Shown: positions 35,265-47,809, numbered from the stretch's first letter. The stretch is DNA of 64,000 nt from Saururus chinensis (GCA_035235625.1 CP141145.1:44062668-44126667); one strand, 5' to 3'. A program made the numbers and translations. Notes: generated by a model not told the origin, from the sequence alone.

Positions 35265-36229
35265 TGAGGAAACCAGATGTCAAGCTTTCCTTGTGAAGAA
35301 TTTAATCTTTGCAAGGGTTGACAGGACATGAGAGTCCCGCTTCTTGGGTATTTGTAGGCCTCATGGGTCACCTTTAGAAGCTGTGTAGGAATGAAGTTTA
35401 TTGCTTTTCTTCTTTTTACAATCTTAGCTTCTGGTGCAAAGTATATGACAACTTTAGGATCAGGAATCGGCTGTTTCTCTGTGTGCTTTTGCCTTTGCTT
35501 CTGATGTTATGACACCGGCTAGCTGTAAGGTTATACTTTGCTTGGGATGTTTAAGAATATTCATATCTTCTGCATAGAGGTTAAATCGAAAGCGTGAGTT
35601 ATTCAACTGAAAACTAGGAGGCAGTCGAGCTCTTTTGTTAAGTCCACAAAAGGAGAGAATCCATTTGACTATTTAGCAAGAACCTGGATTTCATATATGA
35701 GCGATTATTATGAGCCCTGACGTGCGTGAGACCAGACATCTTTGGCCATCAGATCGAACATAACTCAGTGAGCACTGAGCAGGTTGCCTGCCCCGTTGAG
35801 ATGATCGAGCCCGTGATGCCTCTGCTCATTCTGACGCACGTAAGACAAGGGCCATACAAACATTTTCCTTCATATATCTACTTTTATTCTTGCTTTGAGT
35901 AAAAGCGTTCTGTATGATCCTTTCTTGAGGAACACAAGTCTTAACCATCTTAACCCTAAAACAAGACAATTACGTTTGGGTGGACTGCAGCGATTCTATA
36001 GTTGGCATTCAATCGTGTTACTTCCCTTGGAGTAGTCTGCTTAAGATTTTCTTGAAATGCATTTAGTTATCAAAACATCCCGAAATGACCCCAGTTATGA
36101 ATCATAATTGCATGCACTTAGACCTTTTGTTTTTTTACATCATCGGACTGCAAAAAGAGTCTGTGCTTGCTATTTAAGAAATTTTAGAAAGAAAAAATTA
36201 ACTTAAATAAAATTGAATTGTATACATAT
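35265..36229. other. Intergenic region upstream of the nodulin-like gene
   Basis: Contains the promoter of the minus-strand nodulin-like gene. No recognised gene, RNA or mobile element. Confidence 0.5.
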
Positions 36230-36802
36230 TCATATATGAATTTTGGAATTGCAGTCTGATTCAAAGTGTCCTGTAAGTAACATGGAGATGCTGCAAGTGG
36301 TACGTGCTTTTGCATGTAGCTTGAAGATCTTAAGAACCATGGCCTTTCCATGCAAGGTTGTCTCAGCTGAGAAATTTAAAGAACCTGCTATAATGTCTTG
36401 TACAATGTAGCTGCTTGAGAACAACTTATCGGCATCAAGTGTGACCGACGTTGTGATGTTATGCTCTGCCCTTGGGGGGATAATGTCAGCCCGGAGTGGA
36501 CCCTCTGCGACTACAGATCCGTGATAGTCGATAAAAACTGTTGTTTCCTTGTACTTGAAGCTTCCATAATTAGGATTTTTAATGAACAGCACTAAACCTA
36601 AAGTCAGGTTAAGCCTTAAAGCGGGTAGGAGTTCGAAATCAATGTGTTGAAGGCTGGGGGGTTGTGCTTGGACAATGGGTTCTTTGGGTTTGAAGACTGT
36701 GAAAAGGCGGACTATTGATACTATCAAGAGAATAATTAGAGTAAGAGTGGCAATTCCACAGCAGATTTTGGAGCTTCTATGAGATGACTTACCATTCGCC
36801 AT
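36230..36802 (-). CDS. LEA_2 / NDR1-HIN1-like (NHL) membrane protein
   Basis: Single-exon gene. The frame is open from 36895, but the ATG at 36802 (MANGKSSHRSSKICC) gives the usual architecture and 190 residues; the upstream 31 residues do not resemble the family. Order: short basic cytosolic N-terminus; one membrane segment (IATLTLIILLIVSIVRLF, about residues 17-34); FKPKEPIVQAQ linker; LEA_2 beta-sandwich with LTLGLVLFIKNPNYGSFKYK, VFIDYHGSVVAEGPLRADII and PPRAEHNITTSVTLDADKLF; C-terminal SDCNSKIHI. NHL proteins sit at the plasma membrane or ER and often respond to pathogens or stress. Function of this member not inferable. Confidence 0.88.
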   Translation of the reverse strand: MANGKSSHRSSKICCGIATLTLIILLIVSIVRLFTVFKPKEPIVQAQPPSLQHIDFELLPALRLNLTLGLVLFIKNPNYGSFKYKETTVFIDYHGSVVAEGPLRADIIPPRAEHNITTSVTLDADKLFSSSYIVQDIIAGSLNFSAETTLHGKAMVLKIFKLHAKARTTCSISMLLTGHFESDCNSKIHI

Positions 36803-38577
36803 GATATGGTTGACTCTAGGTTTTGTGATCTTTGGAGAACTACGAGTGTGAATTTGGAATGAAGAGGAACAGAAGAAGCACTCTTTTTGTATCAAGCAAG
36901 GGCCGCCGTGGTTTACAATCCTTTTATTGAGTTGATCAGCCGTCTAGATGAAATGTACCCCCTAGTAGCAAATATTTAGATATTCTGTATTTCGTTCTCT
37001 TTGATATATATATTCGTTTTTCTCTTTAATCGTTTTATAAATGAACTGTTTGATTCCACAACCATAACTTATACCAATGAAACGAAGCAGAAGGGTTTAG
37101 AATTGCAGTCTAAGCTGGGTTCGGTAATATCAGACGTAGTTATATTGCGTATAGATGATAGCTACGGCTAGTATAATATTGGAGTTTAGGTACAATATGG
37201 TTCGTAAGATCCAACTCTTCTGTAACTTTGTATTTCGTTTGGCTTTACAGCCCACCCACCAAAAGAACAGAAGGGAAAATCAAAAGCAAAAAAATAACTC
37301 TTTTTTGGATTCCTATAGGGTAAAGGGTACAATTCAGGAGTTAAAATATGCATGTTGATTACACTTTTCAATGTTTATTGGAGCAGTTGCACTTCAATAT
37401 GCCCCCTGGTTCTTCGTAGAAATGCATGTTGAGAAATAATATGTCCGACGGTAGCATGAAGATGCTGCATTTCGTTCTCATGCATTGGACTTTAGATCGT
37501 TATGGGTCGATCTCCTGTTCAGGGCCCGCTTGATACAATTAGAGGACTAAGGCAAGAAGTTTAAATTAAATATTTTTTATATTTTATATAAAAATAGTTG
37601 TATAATTAATTAATTATTAGTATATAATTAATACTTTTATTCAACTTACTTTTGATATGTAAAATTATTTTTAAATTTTTTATATTAAATTTTACTAATA
37701 AAATAAAAAGAAAAAAAATAAATAGCTGCCCATGTAAAAAGAAGAGATATAAAACTAAAAACTTAGAAGGTAGTGAGATTTTTAAAAAATTATTTTTTAT
37801 TTAACCATAGACAATAAAAGTGCTCTTCATATAAACGTTTATCTTTAAGAGAGCTACCTTGAATATTCAAAGAAAAAAAGAAAAAAAAAGCATGCATTGA
37901 ACGAGGAATAGTCAAGGTGATTACCTTAATAGTATAGAAAAATGATATAAAAATTTATTAACAAAGGAGAAAATGGAAGGCATACCACTTGATGATTTAT
38001 TTATTTATTAATATACATTTTTTGTGGTAGGGCCTTAGACAATTGCCTTAGTTGCCTAAATTATTGAGCTCTCATCCTGTTTAATAACAGGCAACCAATT
38101 AACCATGTAATGTAAGAGCTAAACTTTTCGGGGTGGAAATGATAATATTAAAATATTTTTTATATTCTCTACTATAGTGAGCCTAACATATATAAGGAAC
38201 TTAGGATACCCATCCATCTAGAAAATTGACAATTCATACGCTAAAACACAGTAGTATCAAGGCCAATAATGCTAACACCTTGATGCTAATATGCGCTAGA
38301 TTTGAAATAATAATGATTCTCGTATATTTTTTACACTAAGTTTATGGTAATAAGAGAACATGTTAGAGCATCTCGAACTGGGGTCGTTGTAAAAAATGGT
38401 TATTGAGGATCTTCAAATAATATTTCTATTTACTTTTATGACAAAATAACATTAATTATAAATGTTATTTAAAAAATATTAATTAAAAATATTAAAAAAT
38501 AAACATTTAAAGTCGCCCATTTCTACTTAGTAATTAAATGGCGGGTTGGTGTCCGGTGAAACTCCAATTCTGTCTAC
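36803..38577. other. AT-rich intergenic region
   Basis: Upstream of the NHL gene. 37540-38040 and 38400-38520 are strongly AT-rich. No coding sequence or recognisable transposon was identified. The open frames at 37155-37371 overlap on both strands and look like chance. Confidence 0.5.
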
Positions 38578-38586
38578 CGTTGGGAG

Positions 38587-38809
38587 GGAAGCATTTTCTA
38601 TGCTCCACTCTCACTATGCGCCGAGCGTAAGGAACGCCAGGGAGTCGTTGGATTTCAAGATGGGTGGCGCACACGCTAGCGCACCTTAGCGTAAGTAATA
38701 CTTACGCTAAGGTGCGCTAGCGTGTGTGCCACCCATCTTGAAATCCAACAGATCCCATGCGTTCCTTACGCTCGGTGCATATTGAACAGGGAGCATAGAA
38801 AATGCTTCC
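38587..38809. mobile_element. 223-bp foldback MITE, Mutator-type by its 9-bp TSD
   Basis: Starts GGAAGCATTTTCTATGCTCC and ends with its exact reverse complement. The arms continue as an almost perfect palindrome to the centre near 38698 (GTAAGTAATACTTAC). Flanked by the direct repeat CGTTGGGAG at 38578-38586 and 38810-38818. A 9-bp target duplication is the hallmark of Mutator-superfamily insertions. Too short to code; it would need a transposase in trans. Confidence 0.9.
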
Positions 38810-39168
38810 CGTTGGGAGATGCTCTTATATCACATCAAGACTTTAGTCCTGACGCGTGAAAATGAACGTCACCCTAGCATTTTTAGAGAACCATTGACGT
38901 ACAGCTGTTTTTCTGGTTTTGTTTTTAATAATGAAACTGCACTTACAAAATGCAAATGCACACATGACGAGTAAGGCTGCAAGAATTTGGGCTGGCCCGT
39001 AAGCTCGGCCCGTAAATTTATAGGCTTGGGCCTTAAAATATAAATTACGGGCCGGGTTGGGCCTGAAAATTTAAAATATGTTATTATTTGGGCCGGGCTT
39101 GGGCCTAGGAAAAAAACATAGAGAAGCCTAGCCCGGCCCGTAATTATTAAGGTTTGCTACCCATTATC

Positions 39169-42100
39169 TAGGGGTGCTTCTCGGGTCGGGTTAAGCCGGG
39201 TACCGTAAGACCCAACCCTACCCAAGATAAGACCCGAGATACATAAACCCGACCCGAGATTATACCCGCAATCTTAAAACCCAACCCGACCTATAATAAA
39301 ACCTGAGATACCCAAGAACCCGAGATAAGACCCGAGATCTTATCTCGGGTCGGGTCGGTTCCAAAAACCTGATGTATAATTTATTGTACTTTTTGAGTTG
39401 AATAAAAAAAACTTAATGATGAAACTGCCTTAAAAAATAAATGCATTTTGATGAACCTTGAGTTGAATACAATGATAATTCCAACTCCCTTAAACCGGAA
39501 GCATATTGATGAACCTGAGTTTGAATAACGAAATTTTCAATGATACAATGGTATATCAATTACATGAAATTTTATCAACACAAAATTTTCTTGGTCTCCA
39601 TTCTACAACATGATTGCATTAAAACATAAAAAGAGATAGACCACATATTATACCAAAATTGCACTGTCCACATCCAAATTCATAAACACATTTAGCTAGT
39701 TAGCTTATACACTAAGTCATTCAATTAGTATACCCAAAAATATCATTAAAACCTAATCAAAGAAGAACAACCGATATACCAAATTACATTATCCACATCT
39801 TCACATAAACCATGTGAATATTTAATATACCCAAAAACCTAACTATAACCTAAAAAGAAAGAGGAACTAATAGCATACCAAATTACATTATCCACATTCA
39901 CTTTTATTTGGTATACTCAAAAACCTCGTTAGTACCTAAAAAGAGAGGAATAAAGACATCCACTCCAACATAAACTATGCAAAAGTGTAGTATACCCACA
40001 AAAACCTGCCTACAAAAACTATATCACAGTAGGCCCAATCCTAAACTTTGATATACCCAAAAATATGCAAAAATTAGATATCAAAAAATTTCAGAGCAAT
40101 CCTTCATTATGATCACAACACTTAGTACTAATTTAGTTCTTGGTCTCCAAAAACTTCCTGTCAATTAAAAAAAAGAATTAGTACATCAATTTTAAATATA
40201 AAATGATAAATAGAATAAGAGTCATTGCTAGAGAACCATAAACTGAAATACTGTTTAATAATTGGAAAGAGTCCATGCTAGTGAACACAAATGTTCTAAA
40301 AGAACAAGCCCAAAAGCTAATAAATTAATATTAACCACATATACACATTTTTTAATATAATATTTTACTTGTCTATAAATTAAATAGAGGATGATTGAAT
40401 TAACATTTTTACATAACACAAGCTTACAATTTCCAGAACCTCATCTCCTCTAACATAAGTTCTGCTTACAGAACCAGAACCTCATCTCTTGCAACATAAG
40501 CTTTTGCCACTAATAGAGAGGTTCTCTTAGAGAACCAACACAAAAACCGCCAAATAAACTATTGTTGCATAACTAACTACTATTAGATAATCAACCAACT
40601 AACTCCTTTCACATAACCAATTAATAGAGAAGCAACTAATTTATCCCTATTACAAACCATACTGAGAATGATTGATCAAAATATTATATTGAAATTTCAG
40701 AATTAAAAAACTAACTATAGTGACTTAAACCTCTCATGGAAGAAAATGAATTGCTCTAAGTGTTCTCTTGTGTCCCTGTCTCACCTGCATATAAAAAATA
40801 AGATAGCATATATCAGTTTTGCAACTCCTATATAAATATTATAAATTACAAGTAATAAGATTATTTTACCTTCTTCAATTCTACTTATATCGTTGTCATG
40901 CATATAGATTTCAAATTCCTCCTTTCCATCATCTGCTAATTGAATCCAATCATGTAAACATACCAATGCTTGCACCACACCCGGACTTAAAGAACTCCTG
41001 TATTGATCAAGGATTCTTCCTCCACAGCTAAAGGCTGATTCTGAGGCAACAGTTGACACAGGGATAGCCAACAAATCACGTGCCATACAAGCTAAGACAG
41101 GATACTTGTCACTATTCAGATCCCACCAATTTAAAATATCAAACTTATCTGTATTAGGGTGAAGAGATTCTTCCAAATATTGCTCTAATTCTGACTTAGT
41201 ATCCACAACCTTTCTCTGCTCACTCATCTTAAAAAAAGCTTTTTGAAGACAAGATAGCTTGCTTACAAAGCTAGAAGAGCTACTAATAGCTCCATTTGTC
41301 ACACCACTTGAAGACCCTTCCACATTTACGCTCTTTGCATTATTACTAATGTTGTACTCATCATAAAGCTCTATTACCTCCCGATGAATTCGAGAAAGAT
41401 ACACTTCAGCATCCTTTTCTGAATACAATTAATTATACATGAAGTGTAGATAAACCATTTTATATCTAGGGTCTAACATAACAACAATCGAAAATACCAC
41501 ATTCAACTCTTTCCAATACTTCTTTAGTGAGCTAGTTCCATTACTTGATAGGCAACTTAAATTACTCTTACAATACTTGCATGTAGCACTAACCACTTTT
41601 CCAGAAGAATTTGCATTCCTTGTAAAATGCACCCAAACATTAGATTTCAATGGGTAACGCCTCTTCTTACCAGCCAGGGGAGGATCACAGGTATTGTCCT
41701 TGCCAACAGGTACACTTGTGGTAGGCACATTTGTAGCAGGTACACTTGTAGCAGGCAGAGGCACACTTGTAGTAGGCATAGGCACAGTTGTATCAGGCAC
41801 ACTTGTAGCAGGCATAGGCACAGTTGTAGGCACACTTGTAGCAGGCATAGGCACACTTGTAGCCAATTTATAGTTAGCAAATGCATGAGTCTCCACTACC
41901 TATAATAGAAGTATCAATTGCATGTTAATAACATTTCTATAAAATGAAATAAAAAAATCACAATACAATTAAATGTATGATATGCAAATTAGCCATACAA
42001 ATACCTGAGTGAATTCACCATCTTGTGAAGTCATATTCTTTTGAGTAAATTTTCACTTTAAGGAGCAACTCAGAATTCTACCAACTAAAGACCAGTTCTA

Positions 42101-43690
42101 GTATTTCCCCTGCCTTTGGATCCTTGTGCACCTGACACAATAAAAGTTTAAAAAAATAATTAAACTCTCATTTTGATTAGTCCCAAATATCATATTTCAA
42201 TGATTTTTATAAACTCTCATGCTGATTATTGAAATTGAATTCACATATTCACCAAATCAATAATTTAATATAAATCAACAAAGATCGCATATACATGATA
42301 AAAGAGAAGCAAGCAGACAAAACACAAGTCAATCACTTACTAAATTGAATTCACATATTCTCCTAGTCAATATCAAGCAACAAAGATCACATATCCATGA
42401 TAAGCCAAGGGAAATAAGCAGACAAAACACAAGTCATTTACTGAAATCAATTTCACATATTCTCTAAATCATTATCAAGCAATGAAGATCACATATCCAT
42501 AACAAACTAAGGCAAGCAGACAAAATTAGTCATTGATAACCCAGTATAGAGAATGCATAAAAATTATTCTAAAAATTAGAAGAAAGGGCAAAGAACTAGA
42601 AGAGTTAGAAGTTAAATACATAAAATTTTTAGGATAAATAGATCCATGAACATGTAAACTAAAATAAATAAAATGATGTTGAAATAAAAAAAAAGGACAA
42701 CCTAAATACAACCTTCTAGGCAAACCATATAAATATTGTGTATTCAATAGGAAGACATCAATTACGGCAAAGATAATACATCAAAGTTCAAAGAACATTG
42801 AACAATATTACAAAACGAGATCTCGTCTATGTAAAGTTGGATAATGGAGGGGCAATTTGCATCCTATTGTTAAAGGGACCAACCTTGAAAAATATTAAAG
42901 AAACAGACTTCATCTCAGTAAAGTTGGATAATGGATTGTCCCTTTGACAATAGGAAGCAGATTGACCTCCTTTCTCCAACTTTACTGAGATGCTTCAAAT
43001 GGTTGGACTAGCGATATACAATAAAAATACAAAAAACAAAGAGGTCCAAAAATAGAAACCAATAGATACCTCATACCTGTGAATGACACAAGGTTGTCGA
43101 TGGTGATGAGAGGCAAAGGAGGAAGTGGTCGGCGGTGTTTGGCGGAGGAGAATGGATCCGGGACACAAGAGCAATTCTTGTCCAAAAAGATAGGATCTTG
43201 GCAGACGGTGATATGAGGTGAAGGAGGAATCGGTCGGTGGTGTTTGGGGGAAGAGAATAGATCCAGGACACGGGAGCTATTCTTGACCAAAAAGATGGGA
43301 TTTTGGCCGGTGATGCCGGTGACGAGAGGAACCAGTCACCGGCGCCGCTAAAGGATGACTGGATGAGGTGAGATGGTCGCAAGAGTGCAGGACATAGATG
43401 AAGAAAATTAGAAAAGCAGCAGGCGGCAGCCAGTTTAGGGGGAGAGGAAGGAATATATACTTAGGGTTTATGCTGATACTCCGGGTTGGGTTATGAATTA
43501 ATTTTGGGTCGGTTCGGGTCGGGTCTTGGGTATTTTGTGAGTAGAACCCAACCCGACCCGAAAAGTATGTGGGTTTTAAATTCTAATACCCAACCCGACC
43601 CAAAAAAGGACCTGACTTGACCCAACCCGGGTTAATTTCGGGTCGGTTTCATCCGGGTCGGGTCGGTTCCGGGTTTCCAAAGCAGCCCTA
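39169..43690 (-). mobile_element. Inner hAT element, 4,522 bp, with decayed transposase
   Basis: Inserted in the outer hAT element. Terminal repeats TAGGGGTGCTT and TAGGGCTGCTT. Perfect 8-bp TSD CCATTATC at 39161-39168 and 43691-43698. Subterminal clusters of ACCCGACCC/GGGTCGGGT occupy 39180-39370 and 43480-43680; such subterminal motifs are transposase-binding sites in known hAT elements. It codes for a defective transposase on the minus strand. Regions 39380-40780 and 41900-43480 hold no recognisable coding sequence. Confidence 0.9.
40781..41896 (-). pseudogene. hAT transposase remnant: BED finger joined directly to DUF4413-like and dimerization domains
   Basis: First part (41896-41429): T/V/P-rich N-terminus with repeated VPMPATS, then a BED-type finger (SNVWVHFTRNANSSGKVVSA, TCKYCKSNLSC, NGTSSLKKYW). 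This runs straight into ELNVVFSIVVMLDPRYKMVY, the DUF4413-like region near the transposase C-terminal third. The whole catalytic core is missing, so an internal deletion is inferred. An in-frame TAA (41429-41431) interrupts, and the frame continues (LYSEKDAEVYLSRIHREVIE). The C-terminal hAT dimerization domain follows: ILNWWDLNSDKYPVLACMAR, LLAIPVSTVASESAFSCGGR and LDQYRSSLSPGVVQALVCLH. Catalytically dead; an intact dimerization domain might still associate with other hAT proteins. Confidence 0.88.
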
Positions 43691-44012
43691 CCATTATCTA
43701 TATGTCAAGCCCAGTACCTAGTTATTAACCCAGTTACCCTAAGCCCAAGCCCTAAAATTTTAGCCCATCACTTAAAATCTCAACCCATTTCAACAAATCT
43801 CAGCCTAAAATTTAAAGTTAGGAAATTATTTTACATTGGTAAGTTTGGGTCCGAAAGCCCGTGGCCCAACCCGAGCCCGTTCAAATTTAGAAACGGGCCA
43901 AAATTTTGACATTGGCTCTGGGCCCGGGCTGGGCCTTATAACTTCTTCTTTTTTTTTGGGCCAGGCCTGGGCCTACCCTGGCCCGTTAGGGCCCGGCCCA
44001 TTTGCAGCCTTA

Positions 44013-45484
44013 ATGACAAGTGACGATGGCAGAGCTTTTTGCAAGTTTCTTAGGACCGAGTGTAACTTCTTTAAATGTCATGGCCTTAATTTTTAGAACA
44101 TGGCAATTTGAACATTTTTTTTCTGTGTCTTCTATTATTTTTTTATTAAAATTTCCTACATTTTTTATTTTTAACTAGTTTCCTTTTTTTTATGTTTTTT
44201 TTCCTTTTCTTTCTTCTTTTTTAGTACTAGCATTTTCTTCTCCGACATTGGCATCTTCTTTTCGCCGCTCACGGGTCTCATCCTGTGGCCACGCATACTA
44301 GCTACGACCAGTGGCTACGTGCTAATCGCAGCCACTGCGCATAGGCCGCATGCTGGCCACATAGGTTGTGGCCATATACTGGCTACAATTGCACGTAGGC
44401 TGCAATCGGCCAGATCTAGCCGGCTGCAACTAGCTGCGGCTATGCGCTAATTACAGCCATTGCGGTCACGGCCAGATCTAGCCATCCGCCGCCAAAGTTG
44501 GTGCCGATGGCCGCTGACACCGGAAAAGAAGAGATGAAGGAGATATGAGGGAATATATTTGGGGGAGTACGAGTAAAAGGAATGTGGGAGATAGAGGTAA
44601 AAGAAGTAAAAAAAATATATTATTTTTATTTATTTAAGGGACACAGAAAAAAAACAGGGTTCAAATTTAATAATTTACAATTAAGACCCTTCAATAACTA
44701 ATAAATTGTACATAGGGAATGATTCATTAAGCGTATTTTTTAGAGTAGAGTCGAAATTGTCCAGTGCCATTAAGCCACGCTTCTCACTTAATCTCCCTTG
44801 TAATAATTGATCGATTATAGTGCATTTATAATTGATTGATCATATGTGCGTTTGATATTGATCATGGTGTGGAGCTAAGCACACTCTTATATATGTCTCT
44901 TTGGTTTTTCTTTTAATCGTGGTATTTTCTTCTTTCTTCTATTAAAGAGAAGTTTGTTTGTTTCTAAGAAATTAAATGCTCCTTGTTGGTCAGCAAAATT
45001 ATTGAAAAAAACGCAAACAGCAGCAAATCGACAGAAATGAAAAAGATAACTCTCACGGTCTTTCATCATACTCCGCTTCCAAATAATTTACAAACTCCAC
45101 ACTGAGATGAAACAATCCACCAATTAGAATCTATATCCCAGAAGATGTCCACACCGTGAGTTTGCTAAAAGTCATCTGTCAAAAACCTTCACTCTTCCGC
45201 GCGCTATGAACTTTTGGGCATATATAGAACCAATGGAGCAGCAAATTATATATACGTTTTCTCTCTGATCAGATGTTCCCAGTCTGCAACTCCCCTTCCC
45301 CATTGTACAAACAAAAAGCTATAGTGTATGTTATGTTCCAAAAAGCATCTTAATTAGCTAGTAACGATACACCATAAAGCATGCAGGCTCGTGTCTTCTT
45401 ATATATGGGGGCCGGTTAATGTTGCCACTTGAGTGATGAGAAAGAACAAGATAAATTTGAGAATGGTGCAAGCGATCACTTCTT
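44013..45484. other. Intergenic region with a GC-rich GGCTGC/GGCCAC repeat cluster
   Basis: 44280-44520 is a block of degenerate short units such as GGCTACGTGC, GCTGGCCAC and TAGCTGCGGCTA inside AT-rich DNA. No coding match. The rest is AT-rich; about 45070-45484 is probably 3' UTR of the COBRA-like gene. Confidence 0.5.
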
Positions 45485-47809
45485 CTAGAGGCTACTAGTA
45501 CTCGTAATCATCAGTAGTATAAAGACCAAAGCTGCGACGAATGCTGTGGAGAGTAGATTAATGGGAGTTGCAGAAGCACTACTGCGGGGGAAATCCTTGG
45601 GGAGTTCGCACTCCTCTCCATTGAAGTACACCCTCGTGGGGAAGCCATCGCCTTTGGCTATGTTTATTCCGGGCGTCTGCTTCTTCGTGAAAGAGATGAC
45701 CGACTGTTGCTTACCGGGCACCGGAGGGTCCACCTTGGGGTTGGACCCGTTTGTCTGGGCGATGAGGTAGTTGAGACCCGGCAGGCCCTGGAAGAAGAGG
45801 GTGTTGTTGAGCTCCGGCATCTTGGTGCCGTTGAACGAGTAGACGTTCTCGTAGCCCAGGAAGGCATTGTTCATCTGCACGGCCGTGAACCAATCCTTGA
45901 ACGTGTAGTTCTCCTCCCAGTTGAAGATGGTGATCCTGGCCGTCCACCCCTTGCGGTAGTCCGAGTAGACATGCCAATTGATGCTCACACCGCAGTTGTC
46001 CCCGCAGGGCAGCCGCTCTGGGATGGTCCGGTGCTTGATCTTGGCCCAGGCCTTGGCCTTGTCGGTGCGGTTGGCGAAGGGCACGAGGAGGGCCTCCGAG
46101 GGGAGGAGCAGGGCCGGCGCGTTCTGGTCGCACCGGCTGGGGCCGGTGCAGCCACATGCGCAGGTGTTGCAGGGGATGACCGAGTCGTTGTAGTAGGCGG
46201 AGAAGGAGACGCAGCAGCGGGAGTGCTTGTTCTTCGGCCGGGTTATATTGCACGTCACCTGCCAGCTCGCCACGGCCGAGGTCCGGGAGTTGAGACCGCT
46301 GGGATCCGGGAACTCGGACGGGCTGACCCGGACTGGCGGCCCGCACTCGTAGTCTGGGTTGAGAACGCCATTGATCTTCCAGTTCTGAGGTGGGTAGAGG
46401 GAGGTCCGGTTCAAGTCCGGGGGGATCTTGTACACTACGAGCTGGAAGGCGGCCTTGGACATGCTGGGGTCCATGCTGGAGGGCAGAAGGGTCCCATTCT
46501 TGCAGCAGTTGGGGATGTTACCGATGAGGTTGTCCTTGGCTCGTTCAGGGGGGAGGTCGGCGATGATGGGCTTCTTCTTGCAGCTCATCACCTGGCTGAA
46601 GTCCAGGCTATTGTAGTAAACGCCCGCGGGGCCGTAGACGCAGTCGGACGAGTCTTTGATAACAGTGAAGGCTCCTTTCATGGAGTTGATGAACTCTCCC
46701 CGCTTCCATTCCCAGGTTAGGTTCCAGTTGTCGAGACGGCCCAGCGGGTGCTGGTTGTCGATCGAGACCTGGGCGACATAATTGCCCTCGTTGGCGCTCA
46801 CCACGTCGTACATGAGGATGAGATCGCCCTTCTGTCGGGGCAAGAACTTAGTGTCATCTGTGTCGTTGGACTTGAATTTTGGGTTGAGCGTGCAACACAC
46901 GTGCATTTCGGTCTCTGTAAGACGATGGAGACAAGTACTGTATGTAAATTCCACGTACAGATTGTTCATATAACAACATGTTACTCTGTAGATATTAAAA
47001 AGCAGCATTTTAACCGCTTTAGACCAAATCAATTAAACCATCTCTTCAATTAGTCAAACTGATCTATTGATCACAAAAACAAAAAAAACTAAAATACAAC
47101 TCAGAACGAAGAGGCGCATTGATATCAAGCAAAAATAGATAACGATATATACGCATGGATATATTAATTAATGGTTTAAGCTGGTCTAAGACATAATTTA
47201 CAAACAAAAAAAAATTGATTCTATCAAGGAAACATGCTACTTATTTGATTAAAAATAGATCTTACTCTGACGGGTTGGCGGGGGACACTTGTAGCCGTCG
47301 TGAACAAGTCGAATGGTGCTTGGCATGGGGACGGCAGGTGGCTTCAATCCAAACTGCGTGCCTGTCATCTCAATGTTCACCTGAATCTGGGCCCAGTCCC
47401 CCGCAGTGTCTATCGAGTTCTTCAAATCTGTTTGCGGAAATCCGGACAGGAAAGTACCATTTCCGACACGGGCGGGGAGGTCATCACCGTTGGAGAGGAC
47501 GGCCCCGGTAGCCGAGACCAGTATCTCCTTGTTCTGGAACCCGATGAACATCTTCCACTGCTTGAGGTCCCGGTCCCCGGCATTGATAATGCTGGCGATG
47601 GATTTGAAGGCCCAAGCCTGAGCCGTGGCATTCTTTACGCGGGGGAACTCTTTCTCGCGCAACAGGAAAGTGTAGGACAGATATATGCCGTTGCAGTTGT
47701 CGAGTGCAGGCGGAGGCGCCGGGTCGTAATCCTGGGCGTAAGTCAAGTCGGACATAAAGAAAACAACCACGGCCACCACCACAAGAGGTAGCGCTCTCAT
47801 TAGCGCCAT
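45485..47809 (-). CDS. COBL10-like: COBRA-like GPI-anchored protein, COBL7/COBL10 subgroup
   Basis: Extracellular GPI-anchored protein linked to cellulose deposition and polar growth in the family. Two exons on the minus strand: 47266-47809 and 45485-46914 (GT..AG, phase 1), 1,974 bp, 657 residues, matching the long COBL7-11 type. Parts: signal peptide (MALMRALPLVVVAVVVFFMS then DLTYA); the extra N-terminal domain of this subgroup (CNGIYLSYTFLLREKEFPRV, SGFPQTDLKNSIDTAGDWAQ); the COBRA domain (NWNLTWEWKRGEFINSMKGA, CCKNGTLLPSSMDPS); the CCVSFSAYYN..CNTCACGC motif starting near residue 415; C-terminal hydrophobic GPI signal (INLLSTAFVAALVFILLMIT). Exons are GC-rich, which creates long antisense frames (45707-46720) that are not genes. 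Pollen-tube COBL10 is the best-known relative; orthology is not proven. Confidence 0.94.

Larger units (their letters stand above)
38972..44012. mobile_element. Outer non-autonomous hAT element (about 0.5 kb) split by a second hAT element
   Basis: Ends are TAAGGCTGCAA and its reverse complement TTGCAGCCTTA. The flanking 8-bp repeats ATGACGAG (38964-38971) and ATGACAAG (44013-44020) differ at one base. Subterminal regions are rich in GGCCCG/CGGGCC repeats on both sides. Removing the inner element and one of its TSD copies leaves about 511 bp with no coding capacity. Confidence 0.82.

Noticed and set aside
36803-36895. Upstream ATG at 36895 for the NHL gene
   Set aside because: It would add 31 residues before the usual short cytosolic tail; the ATG at 36802 fits the family better.
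45707-46720. Open frame of 337 codons opposite the COBRA-like gene
   Set aside because: It is the antisense of a GC-rich conserved exon and has no family resemblance.
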